Assembly (NCBI RefSeq): GCF_001999905.1
Contig: NZ_CP019641.1
Location: 62,001-126,000, forward strand
Length of the DNA: 64,000 nucleotides
Source: Planococcus lenghuensis
Lineage (GTDB): Bacteria; Bacillota; Bacilli; Bacillales_A; Planococcaceae
Reading direction: 5' to 3'
Below are positions 51,464 to 59,664 of the stretch, one piece after another; the first letter of the stretch is position 1; each line of letters begins with the position of its first letter. The notes under the pieces were generated by a model. The model was not told the DNA's origin. It did not search any database and saw only the letters and a list, made by a program, of their open reading frames with translations. The translations under genes and the position numbers were made by a program.

Positions 51464-52339
51464 CTAGAAAATTAATTTATCTACTTTTTCAGATGCAACT
51501 GCGCGTGCCGAAATGTATTTCACATAAGCCAAAAGCTTATCAACAAAGTAAATAGCTTCATCATAGCTAATTTCACTAATATCAAAATTGCCGTGCCTTA
51601 TATCTTTGAACTTGTTATGAAACATTTTCCAAAGGATTAACCCATCTTTCACAATAAAACCCTGCCCCCATTTTTCATTATCAGCGCGCATTCTTTCATC
51701 TGCTTGTTCAACGTCTTTAGCGTTAGTTAAATGCTTCATCAAAGCCTCCATTGCAGATAAACAATCTCTAATAGCATCTTTTCTTGGTCTTAATTCATGC
51801 GCTCTATTTAGCTGTTCTTTTGCTTGCTTAATATGTTGAGCTGTTTGCTCGCATAATTCTGTTGTACTTAAAATAACTTCTTCAATGTCTATAGACATAT
51901 CAATAGCAGGGTTTACACATCTCCAGGGTTTTTCTGGATCATTGGTCAATCGATAACCAAAGTTGTGTTCTTCAAAAATATCATTGAGGTCTTTCATAGG
52001 ATTAAGAAAAAAAATTTCCAAGTCTAAAATGCAATCCATAAATTTATGAAATTTGATATCCACAAAATCAAGAATTTGTTCTTCAAAATCTCTAATAATA
52101 AAATTCCAGCCCCAATGTTTAGTTTTATCATTGTTTGTATGTCCAGACACTATATCTGCCATATTTCGTAACGTTCCATCTAAATATAATCCCTTACGAA
52201 CTTGGGCGGTTTCTCTTAAAAGTTTGGGCATCTTATGAGACAATTCTTTCAATAAGTTGTAATTTGCCTTGTTCATTAAAAAATCGTTGTTTGAGAAATT
52301 TTGATAGTTTGGAAACTGATCTTTAAATTTTACGCTCAT
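51464..52339 (-). CDS. HEPN/Abi-like protein
   Basis: A 291-residue helical protein. Residues about 185-290 resemble the HEPN/Abi-type C-terminal domain: A-I-R-D-C-L-S-A-M-E-A-L, an insertion, W-G-Q-G-F-I-V-K-D, then F-K-D-I-R-H-G-N-F with the R-H pair expected at a HEPN active site, and a final helix D-E-A-I-Y-F-V-D-K-L-L. The N-terminal half is unassigned. The gene is first in the minus-strand run and ATG 52339 has GGAG upstream. IS66 inserted 166 bases upstream of its start, possibly into its promoter region. Confidence 0.7.
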   Translation of the reverse strand: MSVKFKDQFPNYQNFSNNDFLMNKANYNLLKELSHKMPKLLRETAQVRKGLYLDGTLRNMADIVSGHTNNDKTKHWGWNFIIRDFEEQILDFVDIKFHKFMDCILDLEIFFLNPMKDLNDIFEEHNFGYRLTNDPEKPWRCVNPAIDMSIDIEEVILSTTELCEQTAQHIKQAKEQLNRAHELRPRKDAIRDCLSAMEALMKHLTNAKDVEQADERMRADNEKWGQGFIVKDGLILWKMFHNKFKDIRHGNFDISEISYDEAIYFVDKLLAYVKYISARAVASEKVDKLIF

Positions 52340-52504
52340 GATTTTTCTCCTTCTATACTATGTTCATTGTATTCTTGAATCTTTTCTGGAATTTTTGTTA
52401 TCTTCAATTCTTTGAATCTACTATCACTCCTTCATCAAGCAGTTTCAGTTATCTTACACAGTATTATATTGATTGTACCAAAAACTTACATTTATTAAAT
52501 TAAA

Positions 52505-54053
52505 GTAACTACTTAGGTTCTTAAAAAGAGAAACGTCCCTGGTTCACCAAAATGAGTGATTCAAGGAGGTTCTTCCCTTGTTTTCGGACAGTGGAAATGA
52601 ACCCGCGTATCCGGGCGAATTGAATAGCCCCTTTTTCCGTGCGGAAAGGGCCGGAAACCTTTGATTTGACCTTCATCATCCGCACGTCCCGTTCAGCCTG
52701 GTTGTTGTCGAAAGGAACTTGCCCATCCCGAAGAAACCGCAGGATATCGGCCTTGTACAGAACGAACCGCTCGGCAAGATTCGCTGACTTGGTCTTCTTG
52801 TGCTTTCCGCGCTCACCGGGGTTTTTCGGAGGCGGCGGCACCCGCCATTCACCGGCTCCGTTTTCCAGAATCTCATCATACCTGAATTCAATCGCGCCGG
52901 CTGATTCTTCCGGGACCGGCCTTCCGGCCTCTGTGGCCTGTTTCTTCACCGCCAGTGCTTCCCGCAGGAGAGTCTGCATCTCAGCTGCCCACCGATGCCC
53001 ATCGTATTCAGTGATCCCTTCACATTCCCGGATCAGATGGGAACCGCACAGGGCATGCGCTGCCTTGTAGGCCGGATTGAAGTAGGAGGCCCAGAAATCG
53101 TGGACCACCGTCCCCTTATAAGCGGTGAGGAAACCGAAATCATCGAACGCTTCTTTCCCTCTTTTGGGATGGATGTGATAAAGCGTCCAGCATGCATTCG
53201 AAATGAGATGGAGCCAGTTCCTGCGGCCGTCGGACGACATCCCGGTCTCGTCCGCATGAACGACAGGACTGTCCAGCAGGCGAACCCGGATTGTCTGCTC
53301 ATGCGGTTCCAGCCGGTCCGAGAGCTTTTCGAGGCTTGCAAGGAGAGTGCCTTCGCTCGGGCGGTGGCCCGTGAGATCATTGAACAGCTGGCAGATCCGT
53401 TCCAGCGGGAGGTGCTGGTACATATTCAGGTAAGCGGTCCAGGCCTGCACGCCATCCCCATACTGGACAGGCGCTTTCACTTCCTGCGGAAACGATCCGT
53501 ACTCCTCGTGCCGGCAGTTCGGACAGCGCTTGGCAGCCGCCTGATGCTCGGTATAGATTAAGCGGGGGACCGGCAGGTCCAATACTTGTCTCTTTTTGCA
53601 GCTATGGACAGGGACTTCTCCTAGCAGATAACTGCAGTGTGTACAGATTTCCGGCTCATGGACGATCACTTCGTCCGGTGTTGCACTCATCTTCAGCGTA
53701 TGCCCTTTATGTCCGTTCGGGGCTCCATGTTTGCCGCCCGGCTTCCGAAGGCTTTTCGGTTTCCGGAAACCATCGGAAGATGGCGGTTTACTGCTGTTGC
53801 GGCTGTTTGTGCCAAGCTGCCGCTCGAGATCCTGTACCCGGGTTTCCAGTTGGTCGATTTTCGTCTCCAGTTTTTCAATGTATGTACAAAGACCCGTCAG
53901 GACCTTCTCGATCTCCTCGGGCGTACTGTGACTGATTGCTTTGATCTCTTCCGGGCTGAGCTTCATGATTGGCACCCCGCTTTCAATAAGTGAAATTGGG
54001 AATCGATACCCGCTGCACAGAAAGTTAAACTTGAGGCATACCTAAGTAGTTAC
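52505..54053 (-). mobile_element. IS66-family insertion sequence (ISBst12-like), complete
   Basis: Ends carry perfect 13-base inverted repeats, GTAACTACTTAGG at 52505 and its complement ending at 54053. Both are flanked by the 8-bp direct repeat AAATTAAA (52497-52504 and 54054-54061), the expected IS66 target duplication. The element is 1549 bp with one transposase gene and no tnpA/tnpB, as in the ISBst12 subgroup. Intact ends and duplications indicate a fairly recent insertion. Confidence 0.95.
52521..53975 (-). CDS. tnpC: IS66-family transposase (TnpC)
   Basis: A 484-residue transposase. An N-terminal coiled coil (about 25-55) is followed by the IS66 motif N-S-R-N-S-S-K-P-P-S-S-D-G, a zinc-finger region (C-T-H-C ... 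C-P-N-C), and a DDE core: D in V-V-H-A-D-E-T-G, D in V-V-H-D-F-W-A, and E in N-N-Q-A-E-R-D-V-R. It is complete and close to the usual IS66 length. GTG 53975 or ATG 53966 (GGGGTG six bases before) may start it. Confidence 0.95.
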   Translation of the reverse strand: MPIMKLSPEEIKAISHSTPEEIEKVLTGLCTYIEKLETKIDQLETRVQDLERQLGTNSRNSSKPPSSDGFRKPKSLRKPGGKHGAPNGHKGHTLKMSATPDEVIVHEPEICTHCSYLLGEVPVHSCKKRQVLDLPVPRLIYTEHQAAAKRCPNCRHEEYGSFPQEVKAPVQYGDGVQAWTAYLNMYQHLPLERICQLFNDLTGHRPSEGTLLASLEKLSDRLEPHEQTIRVRLLDSPVVHADETGMSSDGRRNWLHLISNACWTLYHIHPKRGKEAFDDFGFLTAYKGTVVHDFWASYFNPAYKAAHALCGSHLIRECEGITEYDGHRWAAEMQTLLREALAVKKQATEAGRPVPEESAGAIEFRYDEILENGAGEWRVPPPPKNPGERGKHKKTKSANLAERFVLYKADILRFLRDGQVPFDNNQAERDVRMMKVKSKVSGPFRTEKGAIQFARIRGFISTVRKQGKNLLESLILVNQGRFSF

Positions 54054-54087
54054 AAATTAAAATAAATAAACTTTATAAAGTAGAACC

Positions 54088-54208
54088 GTTCGTAAAAGTA
54101 CACGTTTACGAACGGGTTGAAAAGGACTGAAAATGACTAATAAGAGAGTTCGTAAACGTGGAAAAATAGTTTGTGAACGTTCGCAATTTTTCACCTACTT
54201 TTATGAAC
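54088..54208. repeat. cluster of GTTCGTAAA-type palindromes (site 3)
   Basis: A strong copy at 54088-54113 has arms GTTCGTAAAAGT and ACGTTTACGAAC (11 of 12) around A-C, extended by C-C/G-G. Two weaker dyads follow: GTTCGTAAAC ... GTTTGTGAAC (about 54148-54177) and GTTCGCAA ... ACTTTTATGAAC (about 54179-54208). They lie between the IS66 end and the broken recombinase gene. Confidence 0.6.
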
Positions 54209-54282
54209 GGAAACGGTATAGTGAAAGGGCGAAGACGTCTCAAGTAGAATGGAAATGCCAGCTCCGACTTAGAAACCAACCA

Positions 54283-54405
54283 TTCGCCAAACGGTTCCCT
54301 GAAGAGGGCAGCTCTCTTGTTGCCCTGCGTGATCAGCTGGGTCATAACTCGATTGAGACCTCTTCCCTCTACACGGCTATTCTTCGTAGAATGGACAGCA
54401 ATGGC
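54283..54405 (+). pseudogene. C-terminal fragment of a XerS-like recombinase
   Basis: The frame encodes F-A-K-R-F, then L-V-A-L-R-D-Q-L-G-H-N-S-I-E-T-S-S-L-Y-T and L-R-R-M-D-S, nearly the same as residues 320-365 of the recombinase at 2067-3176, but with about 11 codons missing between L-Y-T and the final L-R-R-M-D-S. Upstream of F-A-K the frame is unrelated. So the nucleophile region was copied or left behind when a second recombinase gene was destroyed. Confidence 0.85.
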
Positions 54406-54496
54406 TCGCCAGCCGGCGAAATGAACGGGAAGGATATAGAGAGCCGGAAAGCTGATAACGCTTCAGACAGCCTTCTTAGGCGACATAGAAAGCAAG

Positions 54497-54527
54497 AGCA
54501 CTCTCCCTTTTGGAGCGGTGCTTTTTT
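54497..54527 (+). terminator. hairpin terminator downstream of the recombinase fragment
   Basis: GCAC (54498-54501) and GTGC pair, with TCC/GGA inside, followed by six T. Likely the terminator of the lost gene. Confidence 0.55.
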
Positions 54528-54636
54528 CAATGGAACGGATTGAATACATCAAGAACCATTGACTTGCGAAAAATGGATTGATATAATAAATATATAACGT
54601 TATATTATGAATTATAAAAAATGAGAGGTGAGGAAA

Positions 54637-55908
54637 ATGCTACGCGATCTCCTATGGTTTGTCGAAGCGAAACAGCAGTACGAAATCCAGCGTTCATCCC
54701 GACTGGCCGGGTGCATGGGACTGGTGGTCACGTTCATCGTGGCTGCAATCTTTATTCTAAATTGGGAATTCTGGCTGAACTTTGCGGACACGACCGGATT
54801 GCGGGCATTTGCCGAGCGGGTCGGACTGATCCGGGACAACAGCTTTGAGACGTTCTGGACGATTATCTATATCACTTTCATGTTTTTCATCATCACTTGC
54901 GCGGCCATCCTGCTATTGCCCCTCATCCCGATTCTTCTCGCCTTTCCGGTGGCAATAATCTGGACGGTCTGCATCGAACCATTTTTGCCGGAGCGAAAAG
55001 GAAAGGAAAAGAAGCCGAACTACGAGGTTTCCAAACTCCGCTGGCTGTTCCTGACGAAACACGAAAAAGATTCTATCCGGCAACAGCGTTACCACAGTGA
55101 GCTCATAAAGAAACACCCGCTTTGGGGCATGGACACTTCAAATTCTGACCGAACCTATCCATACGTTGAGAACCGGGAGGAAAAATACTTAAAGACGCCG
55201 TTGGTTCCCGTTGAGGGCGAGACAAGAGGCCGAGCCATCGAAGAACTTGAATTTCTAGACAGAGTGTACAAAGTTTCCGAATTCAATAAATTTACAGTTG
55301 CGGAGGTGACGGCATTCCTGAATGCGAAAAACGACTTCACCGATTACATGAATGTTGAATCAGCGGTCCTGGCATTCGATACAGAGACAGGAAAACTGCA
55401 TTACCTTCTATCCAATCTGCTGCCGGCTTCCGTCAGTCATTTCTACGATGCTGACCTGACGGACGAAGCGACATTGCTTGAAGCCTTGAAAACAGCGAGC
55501 GCTGGAAAAGGACAGGAGCAGCCGTTGGTTGTCCCTTCCTACGAATTGAAATTTGAGTACGAGCAGTACGGTTCTGACCTATTCCTCGCCGATGATGCTC
55601 AGATTAAGAACTTGTCGCTGGCTGATAGACGCTATGAATTCTATTTCAAAAAATCGGGCTACTTCTGGAACGTTTTCAGACGGTTTTTGGAAAACGACCT
55701 ATTGGTCAATACGTTTCATCAAGTGAACCGCAATGCCCTTTTGTTCCATGCGGCTTCAGCAGGTTTAAACCTTAAGGAGTCCCGGAACTTCGTGGAACGG
55801 ATGGGAGACGTGACCGCCTATCTCATGGATACGAACGCGGTCATTCGCCACTACAAGAATATCGGCTATACGTGGGATGAACTTACCTATCAAACAGCAG
55901 TGGAGTGA
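54637..55908 (+). CDS. membrane protein of unknown function
   Basis: A 423-residue protein with two or three N-terminal helices (about 26-48, 80-120) and a large cytoplasmic domain. I do not recognise the family. The soluble part has a conserved-looking segment L-S-L-A-D-R-R-Y-E-F-Y and F-W-N-V-F-R-R-F-L-E. ATG 54637 follows AGGTGAGG; GTG 54628 overlaps it. Its stop lies five bases before the next gene's ATG, and that gene's ribosome site is inside this one, so the two are translated together. Confidence 0.75.
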   Translation: MLRDLLWFVEAKQQYEIQRSSRLAGCMGLVVTFIVAAIFILNWEFWLNFADTTGLRAFAERVGLIRDNSFETFWTIIYITFMFFIITCAAILLLPLIPILLAFPVAIIWTVCIEPFLPERKGKEKKPNYEVSKLRWLFLTKHEKDSIRQQRYHSELIKKHPLWGMDTSNSDRTYPYVENREEKYLKTPLVPVEGETRGRAIEELEFLDRVYKVSEFNKFTVAEVTAFLNAKNDFTDYMNVESAVLAFDTETGKLHYLLSNLLPASVSHFYDADLTDEATLLEALKTASAGKGQEQPLVVPSYELKFEYEQYGSDLFLADDAQIKNLSLADRRYEFYFKKSGYFWNVFRRFLENDLLVNTFHQVNRNALLFHAASAGLNLKESRNFVERMGDVTAYLMDTNAVIRHYKNIGYTWDELTYQTAVE

Positions 55909-55913
55909 GCAGC

Positions 55914-56507
55914 ATGACAGAGAATGAATCGAATCATTTCCAAGAACATTCGCCCAAGAGTAAACGATTGATCCAGCTGCTGAAACCGCATGTCGGGCAA
56001 ATGACTTCCGTCCGGAACTGGAACGAATTCAGCAAAGCTGAAGGACTTCCCCATTCTCAGACCTTGATCCAGCACTTCGGTTCCTGGAATGCGGTAAAGG
56101 AAGTGTTCGGCGCAGAAGTGCAAGGACAGCACCGCCCTTCCGTCTACAGCGCGGAAGATGTGCGGACCATCTTGAAAACGCATGGCCATGCTCTTCAATC
56201 AGCCAGCAAATGGAACAAGTACGCCAATGACAACGGGCTTCCGAATTACCAGCTGCTCTTCACTAAACTGGACGATGAAGAAATTTCGGAGCTGACCGGC
56301 TACCGGAAAAGGACGAAGTGGACGAAAGAAAATTTGGGAGAGGTGATTCTCCGGCACTTTCCGGATGCCCCACCCTCTTCCCTGGAATGGCAGATGACGG
56401 CTTCGGCCAATAAAGGACTCCCTGCTTTCTCGACCATCATTAATAAATTTGGTTCGTGGAGTGCCATGAAGCGGCAGCTGTACCGAAATGCAAGTCGAAA
56501 AAAGTAG
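55914..56507 (+). CDS. homing-endonuclease-associated repeat protein
   Basis: A 197-residue soluble protein made of three repeats of the type found beside HNH homing endonucleases. Each has W-N/Q-x-x-x-x-x-x-x-x-G-L-P-x-x-x-x-x-x-x and F-G-S-W-N/S-A-V/M (about residues 28-65, 90-120 and 150-190). These repeats bind DNA. No HNH or LAGLIDADG nuclease is present. ATG 55914 has GGAG eight bases upstream. It is the second gene of an operon with the membrane protein, so it may tether DNA to the membrane or regulate the nearby transfer genes; inference. Confidence 0.75.
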   Translation: MTENESNHFQEHSPKSKRLIQLLKPHVGQMTSVRNWNEFSKAEGLPHSQTLIQHFGSWNAVKEVFGAEVQGQHRPSVYSAEDVRTILKTHGHALQSASKWNKYANDNGLPNYQLLFTKLDDEEISELTGYRKRTKWTKENLGEVILRHFPDAPPSSLEWQMTASANKGLPAFSTIINKFGSWSAMKRQLYRNASRKK

Positions 56508-56588
56508 AATGAGTGAGAATCAAACTTGTCTGTTCCTGTCCTTTAGGAGAGGCAAGTTTTTTCGTTTGCTGCGGAAGCGGCTAACCTG

Positions 56589-56617
56589 TTTAATTATTCG
56601 CTATTCAGTGGTATAAT
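56589..56617 (+). promoter_or_regulatory. promoter of the antitoxin RNA
   Basis: Extended -10 T-G-G-TATAAT (56612-56617) with a weak -35 TTTAAT 17 bases upstream. No coding frame follows. Confidence 0.65.
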
Positions 56618-56623
56618 CACTGT

Positions 56624-56757
56624 AGAACAGAAAAAACCGCCCGATGCGCGAACATCGGACGGCTGCAGGTCTAGGCATGCATGATGGCCGTTAATACAGA
56701 GGAAAAAGTAATCCCCCCACAGAGCCGCTCAAACTCGCAGGTGGATTACTTTTTTTC
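56624..56757 (+). ncRNA. antisense RNA antitoxin (RatA/SR4-type)
   Basis: Predicted RNA of about 130 bases from the promoter above to the stem AAAAAGTAATCC/GGATTACTTTTT (56703-56714, 56743-56754). It begins with a GC-rich hairpin (56637-56646 with 56653-56662). Its 3' end overlaps the 3' end of the toxin transcript on the other strand, the classic layout of TxpA/RatA and BsrG/SR4, where the RNA promotes toxin mRNA decay. Confidence 0.65.
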
Positions 56758-56832
56758 GTTCTTGGTCGTCAGTATTAAAACGATCAATGTGCTGAACGAA
56801 ACAGCAAATGTCAGAGCTTCGTAGACTGACAT
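56746..56832 (-). CDS. TxpA/BsrG-like type I toxin peptide
   Basis: A 28-residue peptide, M-S-V-Y-E-A-L-T-F-A-V-S-F followed by S-T-L-I-V-L-I-L-T-T-K, of the putative holin-like (Hol_Tox) toxin family: a single hydrophobic helix with a basic end. GGGGGTGAGG lies upstream of ATG 56832. An extended -10 promoter T-G-G-TATAAT (56899-56904, minus) is about 65 bases before the start. The longer frame from 56958 is not used because it would begin upstream of this promoter. The stop codon lies within the shared terminator. It would depolarise the membrane when the antisense RNA is lost. Confidence 0.8.
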   Translation of the reverse strand: MSVYEALTFAVSFSTLIVLILTTKNEKK

Positions 56833-56995
56833 ACGCCTCACCCCCTTTCTTTCGGGAGTGGGCCACCACCCTTGAGTGCCATAGTTACCTGCCCCTTTAT
56901 TATACCATATTCCGCACATACGTTCCCGTAAGTTCTGATAAAAACCCCCTTTTTTCAAGCGTTTTCTAGCTGAACGCTAATTAAATTCTTCATAC

Positions 56996-57034
56996 AAAAA
57001 CCGTTGCCCTCTTTTAGTGAGGGAGCGGTTTTTT
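56996..57034 (-). terminator. terminator of the transfer operon
   Basis: CCG-CCCTC/GAGGG-CGG stem (57001-57011 with 57019-57028) with A and T runs on the two sides. It lies after the last transfer gene (57065). Confidence 0.75.
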
Positions 57035-57064
57035 CATGCTTTGTCCGTTGATCGGAGCGGTTGA

Positions 57065-57691
57065 CTATGCCGCTAGGTCCGTCTCTAATTCGAGAAGGTA
57101 CATTGGCTCGAAATCTTCTCCATACAGCACGAATTCAAATGGGATTTCAAGAGTTGAGGTTCCTGCGTAGGTCAGGGTAATGACGCCTTGCAGTGTTTCA
57201 CTCCCATAAGTATCCAGTTCCATTTTATAGGTTATCTGTTGAAGTGAATCTGACGGGTTTAAGCGAACCAGGTAATCCGTCACCGCCTGCTCTCGCTTGG
57301 TGAAGTCGGTTTCATCCCCCCAAATTCCCTGGTAGGTTTCCGGAGTCAGTGATCCGGACAAGAGATGCGGATTGCCTGTTTCGATGGCTGCGTAAAAGGT
57401 ATGGATCGCTGATGCTTTTAAATCATCGGTAGTAGATTGATCGGTCCCGTGTTCGCTATGGAGATGCTTCACAAATACGTCTTCTTCGGGGACTTTCGCC
57501 AAAATGAACGACTGCATCTTATGGTAATTCTCGACCGACCGGTTGATTGTTTCATCTGGCTGTTCTTCGCTCGATTTCTCTTCACTGTATTCGGTTTGAG
57601 TGCCAAATCCCAAGGAAAGCAACACACCGGCAGTAAGAATAATTCCGATAAGAGGAACACCCAACAGGAGCCATTTATTCGACCGTTTCAT
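57065..57691 (-). CDS. membrane-anchored transfer protein, unassigned
   Basis: A 208-residue protein with one N-terminal helix (about 8-28) and an extracytoplasmic domain. The domain (A-I-H-T-F-Y-A-A-I-E-T-G-N-P, then two strand-rich blocks) looks like the NTF2-like folds found in Gram-positive T4SS proteins (TcpC/VirB8 style), but I cannot name the family. GGGGGAACAAGCG precedes ATG. Last gene of the transfer operon, starting 15 bases after the transglycosylase-peptidase gene ends. Confidence 0.7.
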   Translation of the reverse strand: MKRSNKWLLLGVPLIGIILTAGVLLSLGFGTQTEYSEEKSSEEQPDETINRSVENYHKMQSFILAKVPEEDVFVKHLHSEHGTDQSTTDDLKASAIHTFYAAIETGNPHLLSGSLTPETYQGIWGDETDFTKREQAVTDYLVRLNPSDSLQQITYKMELDTYGSETLQGVITLTYAGTSTLEIPFEFVLYGEDFEPMYLLELETDLAA

Positions 57692-57706
57692 CGCTTGTTC
57701 CCCCTT

Positions 57707-59659
57707 CTACATCGGAATATATAGTGTCGGATTCAAAACGTTCCGATAACCGGATCTCACTGGGGAATGAAGTTCAAAATGCAAGTGTACTCCTGTTGAA
57801 CTGCCGCTTGTCCCCATGCCGCCCAGGAATTGGCCTTGCTTTATAATCTGGCCTTGAACGACTCCGATTCTTGCAAAGTGACCGTATACCGCTTCAAAGC
57901 TGGCACCGCCGACTGTGTGCTTGACCCACACATGATTCCCCCAGCCGCCGCCGCAGTTGCTGCCATAATACCCTTTGGGCGGACAGCCTGATACTGCTCT
58001 CGAGACGACACCATCAGCGACCGCTACAATCGGAGTCCCTTGTCCGCTGGCAATATCGACCCCGTAATGATAACTGTACTCGCCATCTATGTATCGTCCG
58101 CCGTATCCGGAAGTATTTCGTCCGACAGCTGGCCGCATAAACGAGCCCGGAGCCAATGCTGGAATATCGCCGCCGCCAGGCATATAGGTCGCTTCTGTCT
58201 TAAATCTAGCGGCAGCTGCTTTTACATCTCTTACATAGATATCGGAGTGGTTATAGGCTCGAATCGACTTATCGATGTTTTTGGAAAAGCCATTTGCATT
58301 CAAGTAGGAAGCGGTCGCAAAAATAGCATCCTTGATATCCCATGGTGAAGCTTTTCCATTCTTATCGGCATCGATTCCGAAACCGCCGTATTTGTCGATG
58401 GTTATTGGGTTATATTTAACCGATTCAGAAACACTTACATATCCATTTGAACCCTTACAGCCCAGGTAACTCCAGCCCATCCATGTGCAGGGCATGAATT
58501 GTGTATGGCCCTCTGCTCCGACTGACGAGATCATCGTCGGATGGGTACTGAATCCGGTTTCTACATAGTGAATTGCGGCGATATAGTACCAGTCCACTCG
58601 GTACGCCTTTTCTGCGGCGAGATAGATTTCCATGTACTGCGAAGGGACACTCGAACCTGGCGTCACGGTTCCGTTGAAGCCGATCAGCGAGTTTCCGGTC
58701 AGCCATTCCTTATAATGGATTTCGCCGCCAGTGACTGCATAAAGCGCTTCTACAAACAGTTTATCCTGCTGGCCGTAATTAAATGGCTCTCCGGACAACA
58801 CCATGTCGTAATGGGAATAATCCATCGTTTCAATCGTATCCGAAACAAAAGTTTCTGCTCTTGTTTTCGTTTTGGTGGTCACCTTAATATCCCGATACAC
58901 GAATTGACCCGGAATTATTTTTCCGAATTCGTCCCGTTTCGGTTCCTTGACTTGTTCGTAATGAACGCGAGTAGTAGTTACCCACTCGGTGAAGTAAGGC
59001 TCATAGGTATTTACCAGCGACCGATCCCAAGCCTGAACACTTTCGAATACGTCAATTTCAAATGGAGTTGTAGATTCAGTGGTCTTGCAGCCTTCATCTT
59101 CCCGACAGACTGTTTGCTTTGTTTCGATGCTCCCTTGCCGGGTGGAGTAAGTAAATTCCGGCTTTAGTGCATTGGCAACGATATCCACTGTCTCTTTTTC
59201 TGTCATCTCTCCGGTTTCCACGTCATAAAGCTCCATTGCCACAATAATTAACGCAGGCGGTACCTTATAGGGAATTTGTTCCGGTTTACTCATATCCACT
59301 GTGCTATCTGCAGCAGCAGCGATGTATTGTTTTAGTTCATACGCTTCTTCATTAAGCTCTTCTTCTACGCCAATGGAAAACAGTAAAGCCACGGCCACAA
59401 ATATTAGGATCAGAGCCGCAAGAACAATTAGCGCACCGATAATGAAAGGACCGCCGACAAAGCCGACGAGTCCTGCCACCGCTTTTCCAATTAAGGAAAG
59501 TCCCGTTTTCAATGCTACTTTTGCAGCCGCTTTAGCGCCTGCTTTTGTCGCTGCTTTTTTCAACGCTTTCTTAGCCGCACGTTTTGCCAGTTTTTTACCG
59601 GCGGTCTTTACTGCTTTACCGCCGGCTGATTGTTCGTTTTGCTGTTTTTCATGCAACAT
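57707..59659 (-). CDS. bifunctional T4SS wall hydrolase (SLT + M23)
   Basis: A 650-residue protein. A Lys/Ala-rich N-terminus precedes a membrane helix (about 70-97); the rest is outside. A lytic transglycosylase domain (about 345-490) has A-A-I-H-Y-V-E-T-G-F with the catalytic glutamate and G-A-E-G-H-T-Q-F-M-P; an M23 endopeptidase domain (about 515-645) has H-Y-G-V-D-I-A, G-Y-G-G and H-L-H-F-E-L-H. Such proteins open the cell wall for the conjugation channel (VirB1/CwlT type). ATG 59659 is five bases after the previous stop, with GGGGTGA inside that gene. Confidence 0.93.
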   Translation of the reverse strand: MLHEKQQNEQSAGGKAVKTAGKKLAKRAAKKALKKAATKAGAKAAAKVALKTGLSLIGKAVAGLVGFVGGPFIIGALIVLAALILIFVAVALLFSIGVEEELNEEAYELKQYIAAAADSTVDMSKPEQIPYKVPPALIIVAMELYDVETGEMTEKETVDIVANALKPEFTYSTRQGSIETKQTVCREDEGCKTTESTTPFEIDVFESVQAWDRSLVNTYEPYFTEWVTTTRVHYEQVKEPKRDEFGKIIPGQFVYRDIKVTTKTKTRAETFVSDTIETMDYSHYDMVLSGEPFNYGQQDKLFVEALYAVTGGEIHYKEWLTGNSLIGFNGTVTPGSSVPSQYMEIYLAAEKAYRVDWYYIAAIHYVETGFSTHPTMISSVGAEGHTQFMPCTWMGWSYLGCKGSNGYVSVSESVKYNPITIDKYGGFGIDADKNGKASPWDIKDAIFATASYLNANGFSKNIDKSIRAYNHSDIYVRDVKAAAARFKTEATYMPGGGDIPALAPGSFMRPAVGRNTSGYGGRYIDGEYSYHYGVDIASGQGTPIVAVADGVVSRAVSGCPPKGYYGSNCGGGWGNHVWVKHTVGGASFEAVYGHFARIGVVQGQIIKQGQFLGGMGTSGSSTGVHLHFELHSPVRSGYRNVLNPTLYIPM

Positions 59660-59664
59660 TTACG

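Noticed and set aside
52639-53993. Several plus-strand frames inside IS66
   Set aside because: All lie opposite the transposase gene and are shadows of its codons.
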